A stretch of 64,000 nucleotides of DNA from Rhodococcus qingshengii JCM 15477 (GTDB lineage: Bacteria > Actinomycetota > Actinomycetes > Mycobacteriales > Mycobacteriaceae), in contig NZ_CP096563.1 in NCBI RefSeq assembly GCF_023221595.1, positions 4,831,001-4,895,000 of the forward strand, written 5' to 3'. Shown here one piece after another: positions 17,814 through 26,938 of the stretch. Numbering within the stretch: position 1 is the stretch's first letter; the number at the start of each line of letters is the position of its first letter. The notes beneath the pieces were generated by a model. The model was not told where the DNA came from, searched no databases, and worked only from the letters and a program-made list of their open reading frames with translations. Position numbers and translations under genes: made by a program.

Positions 17814-19031
17814 TCACGACCCGCAGGTGTTCGGTGCCGGAACACCTGCAAATCGATCCTTCACCCACGCGACAGCTCCCGGCACAGCGGCGCCGTCCGC
17901 ATGACCTTCACCCGGTCGCGCCTGGAATTCGATGACGTCACCGCCGGCGCAGGCGCGTTCGACCGCCGCCTCGGTCCATTCCGGACGGATCAGGTTGTCA
18001 TTGGTACCGACGACTACGTACATCGGACCGCTCGCGCGTTGACGGGGAAGAGCAACGTCGCTGAGCCACGCGTGAATTCGGTCCGCATCCTCGGCGGTAG
18101 CCGGCCGCGTGTCGGCGGGCGTCACCTTTCCGACCAGACCCAACTTCTCCGTCGCCCGAGAGGTCAGGCACGAGGTGAGCAGGTCGTAGTTCTGCTCGAA
18201 TGCGCCGCGCACGTAGTCGGTTCGTTCGAGGTCCGGATGGGTGAGGGACAGCCCTTCGAGTACATAGGGCAGCAGCAGTTGCTGAGGCAGTGACAGATTC
18301 ACCTCGGAATCACTCGAGATGATCGGCGAGATGTCCGCTGCCGGGGACAGGTTTGCTGCACCGACGAATTCGAGTCCGTCGCCGTAGGTGTCGGCTTCCT
18401 CGGCTGCCGCCCAGGATGCCTGCCCGCCTTGGGACAGCCCCAGAGTTGCCCAACGAGTCGAGGTGTCCGGAACGACGTTGCGCGCCGCTCGAACCGCGTC
18501 GATGACGTTGAACGCCGCGGTGTCCGGTTGCAGGTAAGGATGCGGGTCCGGAGTGCCGAGGCCCTCGAAGTCGGAGACAGCGACCACGTATCCCGAGTCG
18601 AGGAACGGCGCGACCAGGCCGATCGTGCCGAACAGGGTCGGCGAGGCCGACGGCGCGCAGTCGTCCGAAATACCCGTCGTGCCATGGCCGATGGAGACGA
18701 TCGGCCAACCGCCCTCCGGCGGAGTTCCAGGCGGCGTGAACACCGTTCCCGACACCTGAGTCTCTCGGCCGTCGATACCGGAGGTGGAGCCGTACAGGAT
18801 TTTCACCGCGCTTGCTCCGGACGCCGCCACTTCGGCTGTGCTGGTGAAGGGTTCACTGTCGAACACGACGCCACGTTGCGCACTGCTCTCGACCGACGGG
18901 GTTGTCGTGGTCGAGGTGTCGGTGACGGAGACATCCGGCGAGGCATCCGATCCGCAGCCGACGCTCACGAGAAGTGCGCTCGCCACCACGACTCCCCAGA
19001 CTGCGCGAACCCGCGAACTCCGAACAGTCAT
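17814..19031 (-). CDS. Secreted lipoprotein lipase/alpha-beta hydrolase (LIP family)
   Basis: 405 residues. The signal peptide ends in a lipobox cysteine (LLVSVGCGSD). A Ser/Thr-rich linker then leads into an alpha/beta hydrolase fold. The nucleophile is the Ser of GLSQGG, the oxyanion strand has SIGHGTTG, and the catalytic His is probably in PGEGHADGA near the C-terminus. The architecture matches the secretory lipase (LIP) family common in Rhodococcus and Nocardia. It probably hydrolyses lipids or esters at the cell surface. It lies 15 bases after the antiporter gene and 4 bases before the MmcQ gene in a minus-strand run. Confidence 0.87.
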   Translation of the reverse strand: MTVRSSRVRAVWGVVVASALLVSVGCGSDASPDVSVTDTSTTTTPSVESSAQRGVVFDSEPFTSTAEVAASGASAVKILYGSTSGIDGRETQVSGTVFTPPGTPPEGGWPIVSIGHGTTGISDDCAPSASPTLFGTIGLVAPFLDSGYVVAVSDFEGLGTPDPHPYLQPDTAAFNVIDAVRAARNVVPDTSTRWATLGLSQGGQASWAAAEEADTYGDGLEFVGAANLSPAADISPIISSDSEVNLSLPQQLLLPYVLEGLSLTHPDLERTDYVRGAFEQNYDLLTSCLTSRATEKLGLVGKVTPADTRPATAEDADRIHAWLSDVALPRQRASGPMYVVVGTNDNLIRPEWTEAAVERACAGGDVIEFQARPGEGHADGAAVPGAVAWVKDRFAGVPAPNTCGS

Positions 19032-19046
19032 ACGCAGTGTTCCCCT

Positions 19047-20693
19047 CTATTTGCCTGCACCGCTACCTGCTCGGCGACGCCTGACACGTTCCTCTGCTGC
19101 GGCCTCTTCGATGTCGAGTCCTTCCAATACGGTACGCAATACCTCGTCGTCGAGATCTCCGTCGTCACGTGCGGCGATCAGCGCAACTCGTTGCGAGCGC
19201 AGTGACTGATGCCTGAACTTGTCGAACAGAGCTCCCGCATTCCACAAGGCGGCCTCGCGATCGGCGTCCTCGTCGACCTCCTGGAGTTGAAGCCTCGCCT
19301 GCATCGAGCGTCGTACGCGTTCGACGATCGCCTGCAGTTCCTTCCCGTCGATCCCCGGCGGAGGGTGCGCGGCCGCGTCTGCCAACGCCTTCTCTCCCGC
19401 CTTGCGAGAAATGTTGCGGGCCAACTCCATCTGTTCCTGCGTGCGCAACTGCTCGTAAGGATCCGCGACGTCGAGGCGACGGATCATGAACGGCAAGGTA
19501 GATCCCTGGATGAGCAATGTCCCGACCGCGACGATGAATGCGATCGCCTGGATGACGCCGCGTCCGGGGAACGGCTCGCCGGACGAGAGTGCAAACGGGA
19601 TACCGCCGGCCGCAGCAAGAGTGACGACGCCGCGCATTCCCGCCCACGAGACCACCAGATTCTGTTTCCACGTCAGTTGATTCTCGCGCTCACGGCGCAG
19701 GGTTACACCGAATCGCACACGCGAGTAGCTCAGGAACAGCCACACCGGCCGAATCACGATGACAACGGCCAGGACTGCGAGACCGTACGCGAACACGTGA
19801 AGCACCGGAAGTCCGTCGGCGACAACATCGTCGATCACGAAGCTCAGTTGCAGCCCCATGTACGCGAAGACGAACATCTCGAGGAGCGTGTCCAGGCTCG
19901 ACCACACCGAGCGCTCCTGCAGCCTGGTCATGATCGACGCGTCCGTCGAATAGTGCCCGATCACCAGACCAGCGACCACGACGGCCAGAACACCGGACGC
20001 GTGTAGTTCTTCAGCGGCCAGGTAGGCAGCGAACGGAAGCACCAACCCCAAGCCGGTTTCCAGTGGAGAGTCGTACATGCGGGCACGAACGAACTTGACG
20101 ACAAACGCGAGCACCAAGCCGACGACAACGCCGCCGATCACTTCGTACGCGAAGAACAACAGGGGCGAATCGGTGGCAATTCGCGTTCCGGTCACTGCTG
20201 CGACGGCGACGGTGAAGAGCGTGAGCGCGGTGGCGTCGTTGACGAGCCCCTCGCCCGTCAGGATGGCGATCACCCGTTTCGGGAGCCCGAGCTTCTGACC
20301 GACCGCCACCGCGCTGACGGCGTCGGTCGGCGCGATCACGGCCCCGAGCACCAGGGCGGCGCCGATCGTGAACTCGGGCACCATCCATTCGGAGAAGAAG
20401 GCAACCACGAACGCCGTCACCAACACCATTCCGACGCCGAGGCGCAAGATCGGGGCCAAGTTGCGTTTGAAGGTCGCCACCGAGAATTTCAGAGCGGCCG
20501 AGTAGAGAAGCGGCGGCAGGACCACACCGAGAATGACGTGGGGATCGAGTTCCGGCCGCGGCATACCGGGTATGAAGGATGCGACCGAACCTACCGTCAC
20601 CAAAACCAGCGGAGCCTGCAGGTTTCGTCGATTGGACAGCCCGGTGACTGCGATGGCGGCAATGACGACCAGCAGAATCCAGGTGAAGTTCAC
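19047..20693 (-). CDS. Na+/H+ antiporter, CPA1 family
   Basis: 548 residues: about 12 TM helices over the first ~400 and a cytoplasmic C-terminal tail of ~130 residues rich in charged helices. Core motifs include VLGAVIAPTDAVSAVAVGQK (with the conserved Asp), LTGEGLVNDATALTLF and SWAGMRGVVTLAAAGGIP. It exchanges cytoplasmic Na+ (or K+) for H+ across the inner membrane for pH and salt balance. It is the first gene of the minus-strand run that continues through the lipase and two-component genes, but only the tight spacing suggests an operon. Confidence 0.92.
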   Translation of the reverse strand: MNFTWILLVVIAAIAVTGLSNRRNLQAPLVLVTVGSVASFIPGMPRPELDPHVILGVVLPPLLYSAALKFSVATFKRNLAPILRLGVGMVLVTAFVVAFFSEWMVPEFTIGAALVLGAVIAPTDAVSAVAVGQKLGLPKRVIAILTGEGLVNDATALTLFTVAVAAVTGTRIATDSPLLFFAYEVIGGVVVGLVLAFVVKFVRARMYDSPLETGLGLVLPFAAYLAAEELHASGVLAVVVAGLVIGHYSTDASIMTRLQERSVWSSLDTLLEMFVFAYMGLQLSFVIDDVVADGLPVLHVFAYGLAVLAVVIVIRPVWLFLSYSRVRFGVTLRRERENQLTWKQNLVVSWAGMRGVVTLAAAGGIPFALSSGEPFPGRGVIQAIAFIVAVGTLLIQGSTLPFMIRRLDVADPYEQLRTQEQMELARNISRKAGEKALADAAAHPPPGIDGKELQAIVERVRRSMQARLQLQEVDEDADREAALWNAGALFDKFRHQSLRSQRVALIAARDDGDLDDEVLRTVLEGLDIEEAAAEERVRRRRAGSGAGK

Positions 20694-20814
20694 GCGTTCA
20701 TTCTGCCCGCCGACCCTGGGAGTTCACCCAGCGGACGCACAGAAGCCCGCAACCTTTTCGGTGACGGGCCCCTGAGCAACGGTGCTACCGAAAAACGGTA
20801 TGCCGAATCCGGTA

Positions 20815-21006
20815 TTACTGCTTTTCGGGAACAGCCTTCTTGGCGGCCTCAGCTGCCTTGTCGATCTGATCGCCGTACTTGTTGCCGGTCTTGTCGTCGG
20901 CGATGTCGGCGACCTTGTCGATAGCGTCGTGAACCTTGTCGGAGTTCTCCGCTGCGAGCTCCTGGCCCTTTTCGACCAATCCCTTGACGTTGTCCAAGAA
21001 ACCCAT
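20815..21006 (-). CDS. Rv0909-like small helical protein (putative antitoxin family)
   Basis: 63 residues: MGFLDNVKGLVEKGQELAAE, then NSDKVHDAIDKVADIADDKT, ending KKAVPEKQ. The charged amphipathic pattern with GFLD/GILD opening and DDKTG motif matches what I recall of M. tuberculosis Rv0909, the proposed antitoxin of Rv0910. ATG 21006 follows GGGAGAGGA at good spacing; a longer reading would add a non-conserved Arg/Ser-rich leader. The Rv0910-like partner is not adjacent but lies at 10572-11003. Small proteins of this type (CsbD-like or anti-toxin) are easily confused, so the assignment is moderate. Confidence 0.7.
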   Translation of the reverse strand: MGFLDNVKGLVEKGQELAAENSDKVHDAIDKVADIADDKTGNKYGDQIDKAAEAAKKAVPEKQ

Positions 21007-21162
21007 GTCCGTGTCCTCTCCCGGTGCTGACGCACATCCTTCGGCGGAATCGTTCCTCCGCGCCCTTCGATTCTCACAGGTCGACGGCCTCTGCGCCAGA
21101 AAGCAGGTCCGTGCGTTCGAGCCGTGCGCAACTCGAGGTAGCGTTAACCCGCCAATAGCTGA

Positions 21163-22329
21163 TTGACCACCCATCGACATCGACAGGTGCCCGGTTTGAA
21201 TGCAGGACTGCGCGGGACGGGGAGCGACCCCTACCCCACGCGTGAACTGCTGTCCCGGTGGTGGTCGGATCGCACCGATTACACCTGGCTCCCCCGATTC
21301 CTCGACACTCGCGGGCTGACCGTTCCCGGACGCAAATTAGTCGCGGTGTGGTGTTTTCTCTTCGCCCTGATCGCGGCGACCATGCAGTTGAGCCGCTTCG
21401 GTTCCGACACCGCCCTGGCGCGGTCGATCTTCGCCCTCGGAACTATCAGTGGCGCCTATGCGGGCTACCGCTGGGCGCGTAATGAATCGTGGCCAACTTG
21501 GCGACAATCCGTGGCCTTTGTCGTCTGGGCCGACCTGTGGCTCGCCGTCACTCTCTTCTTCGCCGTGCGCACCGCTTTCGTCGGAACCATCGGCTGCATC
21601 TTGTTCATCATGATCGGCTTCTATGCGGCGATAGTTCACAGCCCTCGCGTTGCCATCAGCCACATCGGTTGGGCTCTTGCTGTCTGCACGACGCTCGCTG
21701 CCATGGCGATGTCCGAGCCGGTCAACGACGACTGGGTGGTCGTGAATCTCTATCTGATGGTTGCCGGTGTGGTTTTCTCCACCGCATGGATTCTGCAGAT
21801 CGTCTGGCTGCGCCTGACCGACGACGCACGCAACGCCCACCGGGACTACCTCACCGCGACACTCAATCGCCGCGGACTCCAGGACGAGGCACAGCATCTG
21901 CTGCGCAGTGATCGAACGCAGGCTCTGATCGCACTACTCATCGACGTCGACTCGTTCAAAAACCTCAACGACACACACGGCCACGTCGCGGGCGACGACG
22001 CGTTGACCGCTGTCGCCGACCGCCTCCTCGCTGCCGCCGGACCCGATGCGGTGGTGGCTCGAATCGGTGGAGACGAGTTCGTCGTCCTGCGCGGAGTCGA
22101 TCGAGGAGATATCGAGCAGGTCGCCACCGAGATACATTCGGCGGTCTCGTCCGACTCCGATCCCTATCCTGTGTCCGCCAGTACCGGCGTCAGCGTCTAT
22201 CTGAGTCCCGAGACGGACTTACCGGATCGAGCTGTAAACGAACTGATCGAGCACGCAGACAATGCGATGTACCGAGCCAAGAAGCGCGGCGGCGATCGCA
22301 TTGCCTGGGTGCAGATGTTCAGGCGCTGA
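21163..22329 (+). CDS. Membrane GGDEF diguanylate cyclase
   Basis: 388 residues: an N-terminal membrane region with about six TM helices (from KLVAVWCFLFALIAATMQLS to VNLYLMVAGVVFSTAWILQI) and a C-terminal GGDEF domain. The signature is intact (RIGGDEFVV), with the GTP-binding region IDVDSFKNLNDTHGH before it, so cyclic di-GMP synthesis is expected. An RxxD inhibitory site is not obvious. The start is TTG 21163 or GTG 21187, neither with a strong ribosome site. It converges on ctpE with 6 bases between stops. Confidence 0.9.
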   Translation: MTTHRHRQVPGLNAGLRGTGSDPYPTRELLSRWWSDRTDYTWLPRFLDTRGLTVPGRKLVAVWCFLFALIAATMQLSRFGSDTALARSIFALGTISGAYAGYRWARNESWPTWRQSVAFVVWADLWLAVTLFFAVRTAFVGTIGCILFIMIGFYAAIVHSPRVAISHIGWALAVCTTLAAMAMSEPVNDDWVVVNLYLMVAGVVFSTAWILQIVWLRLTDDARNAHRDYLTATLNRRGLQDEAQHLLRSDRTQALIALLIDVDSFKNLNDTHGHVAGDDALTAVADRLLAAAGPDAVVARIGGDEFVVLRGVDRGDIEQVATEIHSAVSSDSDPYPVSASTGVSVYLSPETDLPDRAVNELIEHADNAMYRAKKRGGDRIAWVQMFRR

Positions 22330-22335
22330 AACTAC

Positions 22336-24840
22336 TCACTCACTGTGGGCATGGTGATGCTCGCCGGGCAGGTCGTCGGGTGTCGCGAACATCTTTCGTT
22401 TCTCCCCGTGCAGGCGTGCGCTGATCCACCACGAGAGTTCCACGAGTACAACGCCGATCGCGCCGAGGGTGATCGCGAGCGTCGTCGCAGCGACGTTGCT
22501 CGGATCCAGTTTGAAGAACTCGCGGGTGAACGGCAGCGCGAACAGGATGAGGTATCCGGCCACCGATCCGCCGATCAGAACGAGCTTCCACCAGACGTAC
22601 GGCCGAGCCACGACGGCCAGAACCCACACGGCGATCATGATCAACGTGATGAGCGCACTGGTTCCGGCCTGGATCTTCTGGGTTTCCGTCTGGTCCGGGC
22701 CTTGGTAAGCCAATACGTAGGAGATGAACGTGGTGATGCCGATGATCAGGCCCGACGGCAACGCCAGACGCATCACGCGCGAGACGAAACCGGTTCGCGC
22801 GCGCTCGTTGTTGGGTGCCAGAGACAAGATGAAGGCCGGGATACCGATCGTGAACCACGCTGCGATCGTGACGTGGCGGGGCAGGAACGGGTACGGCAGC
22901 GGTTCGAAGTCGAAGACCTGGGACAGGACGCCGGTGATGCCGATCAGGAACGCAAGCACCACCGAGTAGACGGTCTTGGTCAGGAACAGATTCGACACAC
23001 GCTCGATGTTGCCGATCACTCGGCGGCCTTCCGCGACGACGTACGGGAGCGTCGCGAACTTGTTGTCCAGCAGCACGATCTGGGCCACGGCTCGGGTAGC
23101 CGGGCTGCCCGACCCCATCGAGACTCCGATGTCGGCGTCCTTGAGTGCGAGCACGTCGTTGACGCCGTCACCGGTCATCGCGACGGTATGTCCGCGAGAC
23201 TGCAAGGCCGCGACCATTTCCCGCTTCTGATCCGGTCGCACTCGACCGAACGTCGTTGCTCCGTCGAGAGTGTCCGCCAGCTTTTCCTGATCGCTGGGCA
23301 GCTCTCGCGCGTCGATGGGGCGGTCGCCGCCTTCGAGTCCGAGGGATCCGGCAACGGCGCCGACGGAAACCGCGTTGTCGCCGGAAATGACCTTGACCGC
23401 GACCTTCTGGCTGGCGAAGTACTCCAACGTCTCCTGGGCGTCCGGGCGCACTTTCTGCTCGAGCACGACCAGAGCTTCGGGGGTGACGGTGCCAGGGGCG
23501 TCGGCGTCGTCGACGGGGAGGTCGCTGCTGCCGAGCATGAGGACACGAAGTCCGCTCGAACCCACTTCCTCGGCCTTGCGGGCCATTTCCGAGTCGGGAT
23601 CGAGCAGCACGTCCGGGGCACCGAGTACCCAGTTGCCGTGACTGCCGTACGACTGGCCGCTCCACTTCTTCGCCGAGGAGAACGGCGCCACCGCTGTCGC
23701 TTCGCCCCACCCGGAGTCGTCGGAGAGAGACTCGCGAATCGCCAGGACACTCGCGTTGGGGCGAGGGTCGGACGCGGCCATCGCGCTCAACGCGGACTTG
23801 ACCGCAGTCTCCCCCGATCCACCCGGTGCGACGTCGACCTCGGACAGCCGCATACCGTTCTCGGTCAGCGTTCCGGTCTTGTCCGCGCACACCACGTCGA
23901 CACGAGCCAGACCCTCGATCGCCGGCAACTCCTGAACGAGGCACTGGCGCTTGCCCAACCGGATCACACCGACCGCAAATGCAATGGACGTCATGAGCAC
24001 AAGGCCTTCGGGAACCATCGGAACCAGAGCTGCCACCATGCCGTTGAGTGCCGGTCGGATCGGCAGGCCGATCGTGAAGAGCTGATTGAAGATGATCAGC
24101 GCACCCGCCGGAATCATCAGGTAGGTGATGAACTTCAGGATCTTGTCGATGCCGCTACGCAGTTCGGAATGCACGAGGGTGAACTTGCTCGCCTCTTCGG
24201 CCAGCTTGGCCGCGTATGCATCGCCGCCGACCTTGGTGGCGCGGTATGCACCGCTGCCCGCGGCAACAAAACTGCCCGACAACACTTGCTGGCCACTCGC
24301 CTTGTGAACCGGATCGGCCTCACCGGTGAGCAGCGATTCGTCGACCTCGAGTGCAGCCGAACTGACCACCTCACCGTCGACTACTATCTGGTCACCGGAT
24401 CCGAGTTCGATAATGTCGTCGAGCACAACATCTTTGGGCGCCATCGCCACGGCGACGCCGTCACGCCTGACCATGGGCTTGGCCTGACTCACGATGGCCA
24501 GAGCGTCGAGCGTGCGCTTGGCGCGGATCTCCTGGATGATGCCGATACCGCTGTTCGCGATGATCAGCAGTCCGAACATGCCGTCGATGATCGAACCCGT
24601 CGCGAGCACGATCACCAACAACACGGTCAGGATCGCGTTGATGCGAGTGAAGACGTTGCCGCGAATGATGTCCTTGACCGAGCGGGACGCCCGGTCCGGT
24701 ACATCGTTGGTTTGTCCCGACGCGATCCGGGCCGCAACCTGATCGGCGGTCAGACCGCGGGCGACGTCGACGTCGTCCGGCAATCGCTCAGGCGCTACCG
24801 CCACTGCTGTCTCTTCTGAACTGGTGTGCTCGTGAGCCAT
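22336..24840 (-). CDS. ctpE: P-type cation ATPase, CtpE-like
   Basis: 834 residues from ATG 24840. P-type ATPase hallmarks: actuator TGEADP, phosphorylated Asp320 in [12 protein letters not shown], and the hinge [19 protein letters not shown]. There is no N-terminal heavy-metal domain. By length and by its neighbours (Rv0909-like on one side, Rv0906-like and EchA6 on the other) it matches M. tuberculosis CtpE, Rv0908, reported as a calcium importer. Calcium or a related divalent ion is therefore likely, by synteny plus family. It uses ATP to move the ion across the inner membrane. Confidence 0.9.
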   Translation of the reverse strand: MAHEHTSSEETAVAVAPERLPDDVDVARGLTADQVAARIASGQTNDVPDRASRSVKDIIRGNVFTRINAILTVLLVIVLATGSIIDGMFGLLIIANSGIGIIQEIRAKRTLDALAIVSQAKPMVRRDGVAVAMAPKDVVLDDIIELGSGDQIVVDGEVVSSAALEVDESLLTGEADPVHKASGQQVLSGSFVAAGSGAYRATKVGGDAYAAKLAEEASKFTLVHSELRSGIDKILKFITYLMIPAGALIIFNQLFTIGLPIRPALNGMVAALVPMVPEGLVLMTSIAFAVGVIRLGKRQCLVQELPAIEGLARVDVVCADKTGTLTENGMRLSEVDVAPGGSGETAVKSALSAMAASDPRPNASVLAIRESLSDDSGWGEATAVAPFSSAKKWSGQSYGSHGNWVLGAPDVLLDPDSEMARKAEEVGSSGLRVLMLGSSDLPVDDADAPGTVTPEALVVLEQKVRPDAQETLEYFASQKVAVKVISGDNAVSVGAVAGSLGLEGGDRPIDARELPSDQEKLADTLDGATTFGRVRPDQKREMVAALQSRGHTVAMTGDGVNDVLALKDADIGVSMGSGSPATRAVAQIVLLDNKFATLPYVVAEGRRVIGNIERVSNLFLTKTVYSVVLAFLIGITGVLSQVFDFEPLPYPFLPRHVTIAAWFTIGIPAFILSLAPNNERARTGFVSRVMRLALPSGLIIGITTFISYVLAYQGPDQTETQKIQAGTSALITLIMIAVWVLAVVARPYVWWKLVLIGGSVAGYLILFALPFTREFFKLDPSNVAATTLAITLGAIGVVLVELSWWISARLHGEKRKMFATPDDLPGEHHHAHSE

Positions 24841-24916
24841 GGTCAAAGATTACGCACCCGGAGCAACTAATCAGGGTGCGACTCGACAGGCAACCACGTC
24901 CGCGACACTTCGCCGC

Positions 24917-26032
24917 TCAGCCCAGCGGTATCCACCACTTCGACGGCGGTGTCGGTGACAACGCGTCGATCCTGCCGCCCGGCATCGGGACCGACACTGT
25001 TGTGCCCGCATCTGCAGCCGACTCGTCGAGGCGAATGATCGGCTCCGACCACGAGTGAAACGCGAGGTTGAACGTCGCCCAGTGAATCGGGACGAAGACA
25101 CCGCGCGACCCGTCGCCCTTGTTGAGGTCGATGTGCGTCTGCACTGCCTCTTCCGGATTCATGTGGATGTCCGGCCAGCGCACGTCGTACGCACCGACGG
25201 GGAGAAGCGTCAGATCGAAAGGCCCATAGGTTTCACCCAGCTGTTCGAAACGTGATGTGTATCCGCTGTCACCTCCGAAGAAGACCCGGTGCTTCGGCCC
25301 GGCGAATACCCACGACGCCCACTGGGTCGTGTTCCGGACAAGGCCACGACCGGAGAAGTGACGAGCCTCCGTGCACGTGAGGACCAGGTCGCCGATCTTG
25401 GTCGACTCGTCCCAGTCCAGTTCCACGATCCGGTTCTCGGGCACCTTCCAGTGCCGCAGGTGCGCACCGATACCGATCGGCACGACGAACGGAGCGGTCT
25501 GTGTACGAGTCAGGGTCTTGACCGTAGCCATGTCGAGATGGTCGTAGTGATCGTGAGAGATGACTATCGCATCCACTGCAGGCAGTTCGGTCAAAGCCAC
25601 CGGAGTGGGGTGCATGCGTGCGGGACCTACTGTGGCCGAGGGTGATACGCGTTCACTCCACACCGGATCGGCGAGAACGCGGTAGCCGTCGACCTCGACG
25701 AGAACGCTCGAATGGCCGTACCACGTCACCGCCGCGTCGCCGGCTGCCGCCGGTGCCAGCGGAGTGGCCAACGGAATCGGCTGACGCGGCCGACCCGTCG
25801 ACCCTCGCGTGGCCATCGACTTGAACATTCCGACATCGGTGCCCGGAACCAGTGTGCTGCTGGGCTCCGAGTTGTGGAACTGGCGGTCCCGGTATCGCGG
25901 GGACATCGCCGCATACGGTTGCACCGTGTTTCGCGAGGCCCCGATCTGCGTCGGGATGCCCCATGCGGCTCGCGCCACCCACCCCGTCGCCGCGGCAACC
26001 GCAGCAACTCCGAGAACCGTCGTCTTCTTCAT
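24917..26032 (-). CDS. Metallo-beta-lactamase-fold hydrolase, Rv0906-like
   Basis: 371 residues. An N-terminal hydrophobic segment (TTVLGVAAVAAATGWVARAA) looks like a signal or anchor. The fold is UlaG/NAPE-PLD-like metallo-beta-lactamase: metal motif ISHDHYDHLD, TCTEARHFSGRG, GDSGYTSRFEQLG and a C-terminal FVPIHWATF. M. tuberculosis Rv0906 is of this family and occupies the same place between echA6 and ctpE. It may hydrolyse a lipid phosphodiester or lactone; the substrate is unknown. ctpE begins 76 bases downstream on the same strand. Confidence 0.88.
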   Translation of the reverse strand: MKKTTVLGVAAVAAATGWVARAAWGIPTQIGASRNTVQPYAAMSPRYRDRQFHNSEPSSTLVPGTDVGMFKSMATRGSTGRPRQPIPLATPLAPAAAGDAAVTWYGHSSVLVEVDGYRVLADPVWSERVSPSATVGPARMHPTPVALTELPAVDAIVISHDHYDHLDMATVKTLTRTQTAPFVVPIGIGAHLRHWKVPENRIVELDWDESTKIGDLVLTCTEARHFSGRGLVRNTTQWASWVFAGPKHRVFFGGDSGYTSRFEQLGETYGPFDLTLLPVGAYDVRWPDIHMNPEEAVQTHIDLNKGDGSRGVFVPIHWATFNLAFHSWSEPIIRLDESAADAGTTVSVPMPGGRIDALSPTPPSKWWIPLG

Positions 26033-26094
26033 TCAGACGAGCGTAGCCACTATCTGCCCTGCGTGCCCGGCGCCTGTTTTCCCTGCAACCAGCT

Positions 26095-26826
26095 TTACTT
26101 ACCCTTGAATACGGGAGGGCGGTTCTCGATGCGGGCAGCGCGGGCTTCCTGGACGTCCTCGCTGAGCCAGGCGGCGTGAAGCGCGTCGAGCTGCTCGGGA
26201 GACTGCTCCTCCATGGTGCCGTCGTCGTTGAGAACCATCTTCATGTGCCGCAACGACAGCGGTGCGAGATTTGCAATGCGGTGTGCCCATTCCTGAGCGT
26301 CGTCGAGGGTTCCAATTTTGTTGGCGAGGCCGCGAGTGAAGGCTTCTTCGGCGCCGATCTGTTCGATGCCGAGCAAAATGGTGCGCGCGGGACCGCCGCC
26401 GACCAGCGACGCGAGCCGACGCATCGTCCACTTGTCCACCGAGACACCGAGGGTGGCGGCCGGGATTCCGAAGCGAGCGCTCGGCGCTACGACGCGAAGA
26501 TCCGACGCGATGGCCAGTTGCGTGCCCGCGCCTATAGCCGGACCGTTGACGGCAGCGATGACGGGGATGGGCGCCGTGTCGATAGAGCGAAGCATCTCGA
26601 ACAGGCGATCGGTGAAGCCCTCCATATAGACGTCGCCGGAGAGGTCCGCGCCTGCACAGAACGCCGATCCCTCACCGGTGATGACGACGACGTGCGCGTG
26701 CTCGGCTACCGCCGCGTTCATCGCGTCCCGTATTGCGATGCAGAGTTCCGCGCTGAGCGCATTACGACGCTCGTGACGCTGCAACTCGATGGTCACGACG
26801 TTGCCGTCACGGGAGAACCCGATCAT
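26095..26826 (-). CDS. echA6: Enoyl-CoA hydratase/isomerase family protein, EchA6-like
   Basis: 243 residues, the length of M. tuberculosis EchA6 (Rv0905), and closely alike along its length from memory: LTIELQR-type start VVTIELQRHERRNALSAEL, AFCAGADLSGD, AAVNGPAIGAGTQLA. At the positions where catalytic hydratases have two Glu there is Ala/Thr in VNGPAIGAGTQ, so hydratase activity is doubtful. EchA6 is reported to bind acyl-CoA and shuttle it to FAS-II for mycolic acid synthesis rather than hydrate enoyl-CoA. Rhodococcus makes mycolates, so the same role is plausible. It precedes the Rv0906-like gene on the same strand. Confidence 0.86.
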   Translation of the reverse strand: MIGFSRDGNVVTIELQRHERRNALSAELCIAIRDAMNAAVAEHAHVVVITGEGSAFCAGADLSGDVYMEGFTDRLFEMLRSIDTAPIPVIAAVNGPAIGAGTQLAIASDLRVVAPSARFGIPAATLGVSVDKWTMRRLASLVGGGPARTILLGIEQIGAEEAFTRGLANKIGTLDDAQEWAHRIANLAPLSLRHMKMVLNDDGTMEEQSPEQLDALHAAWLSEDVQEARAARIENRPPVFKGK

Positions 26827-26938
26827 GTCCGCTCACTTTCGTTCCTGGAAGGCTCGACACAGGGATGTTCCGAGGCGCCGATACCGTCCGCATACTTCTC
26901 TGCAGCTAAGTTCTGTACATCAGGAGGTTAGATTACCG

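Noticed and set aside
22345..24819. Long open frame on the plus strand opposite ctpE
   Set aside because: It mirrors a highly biased high-GC gene; the reading is rich in Arg, Asp and His with no fold or motif, while the minus strand encodes a complete P-type ATPase.
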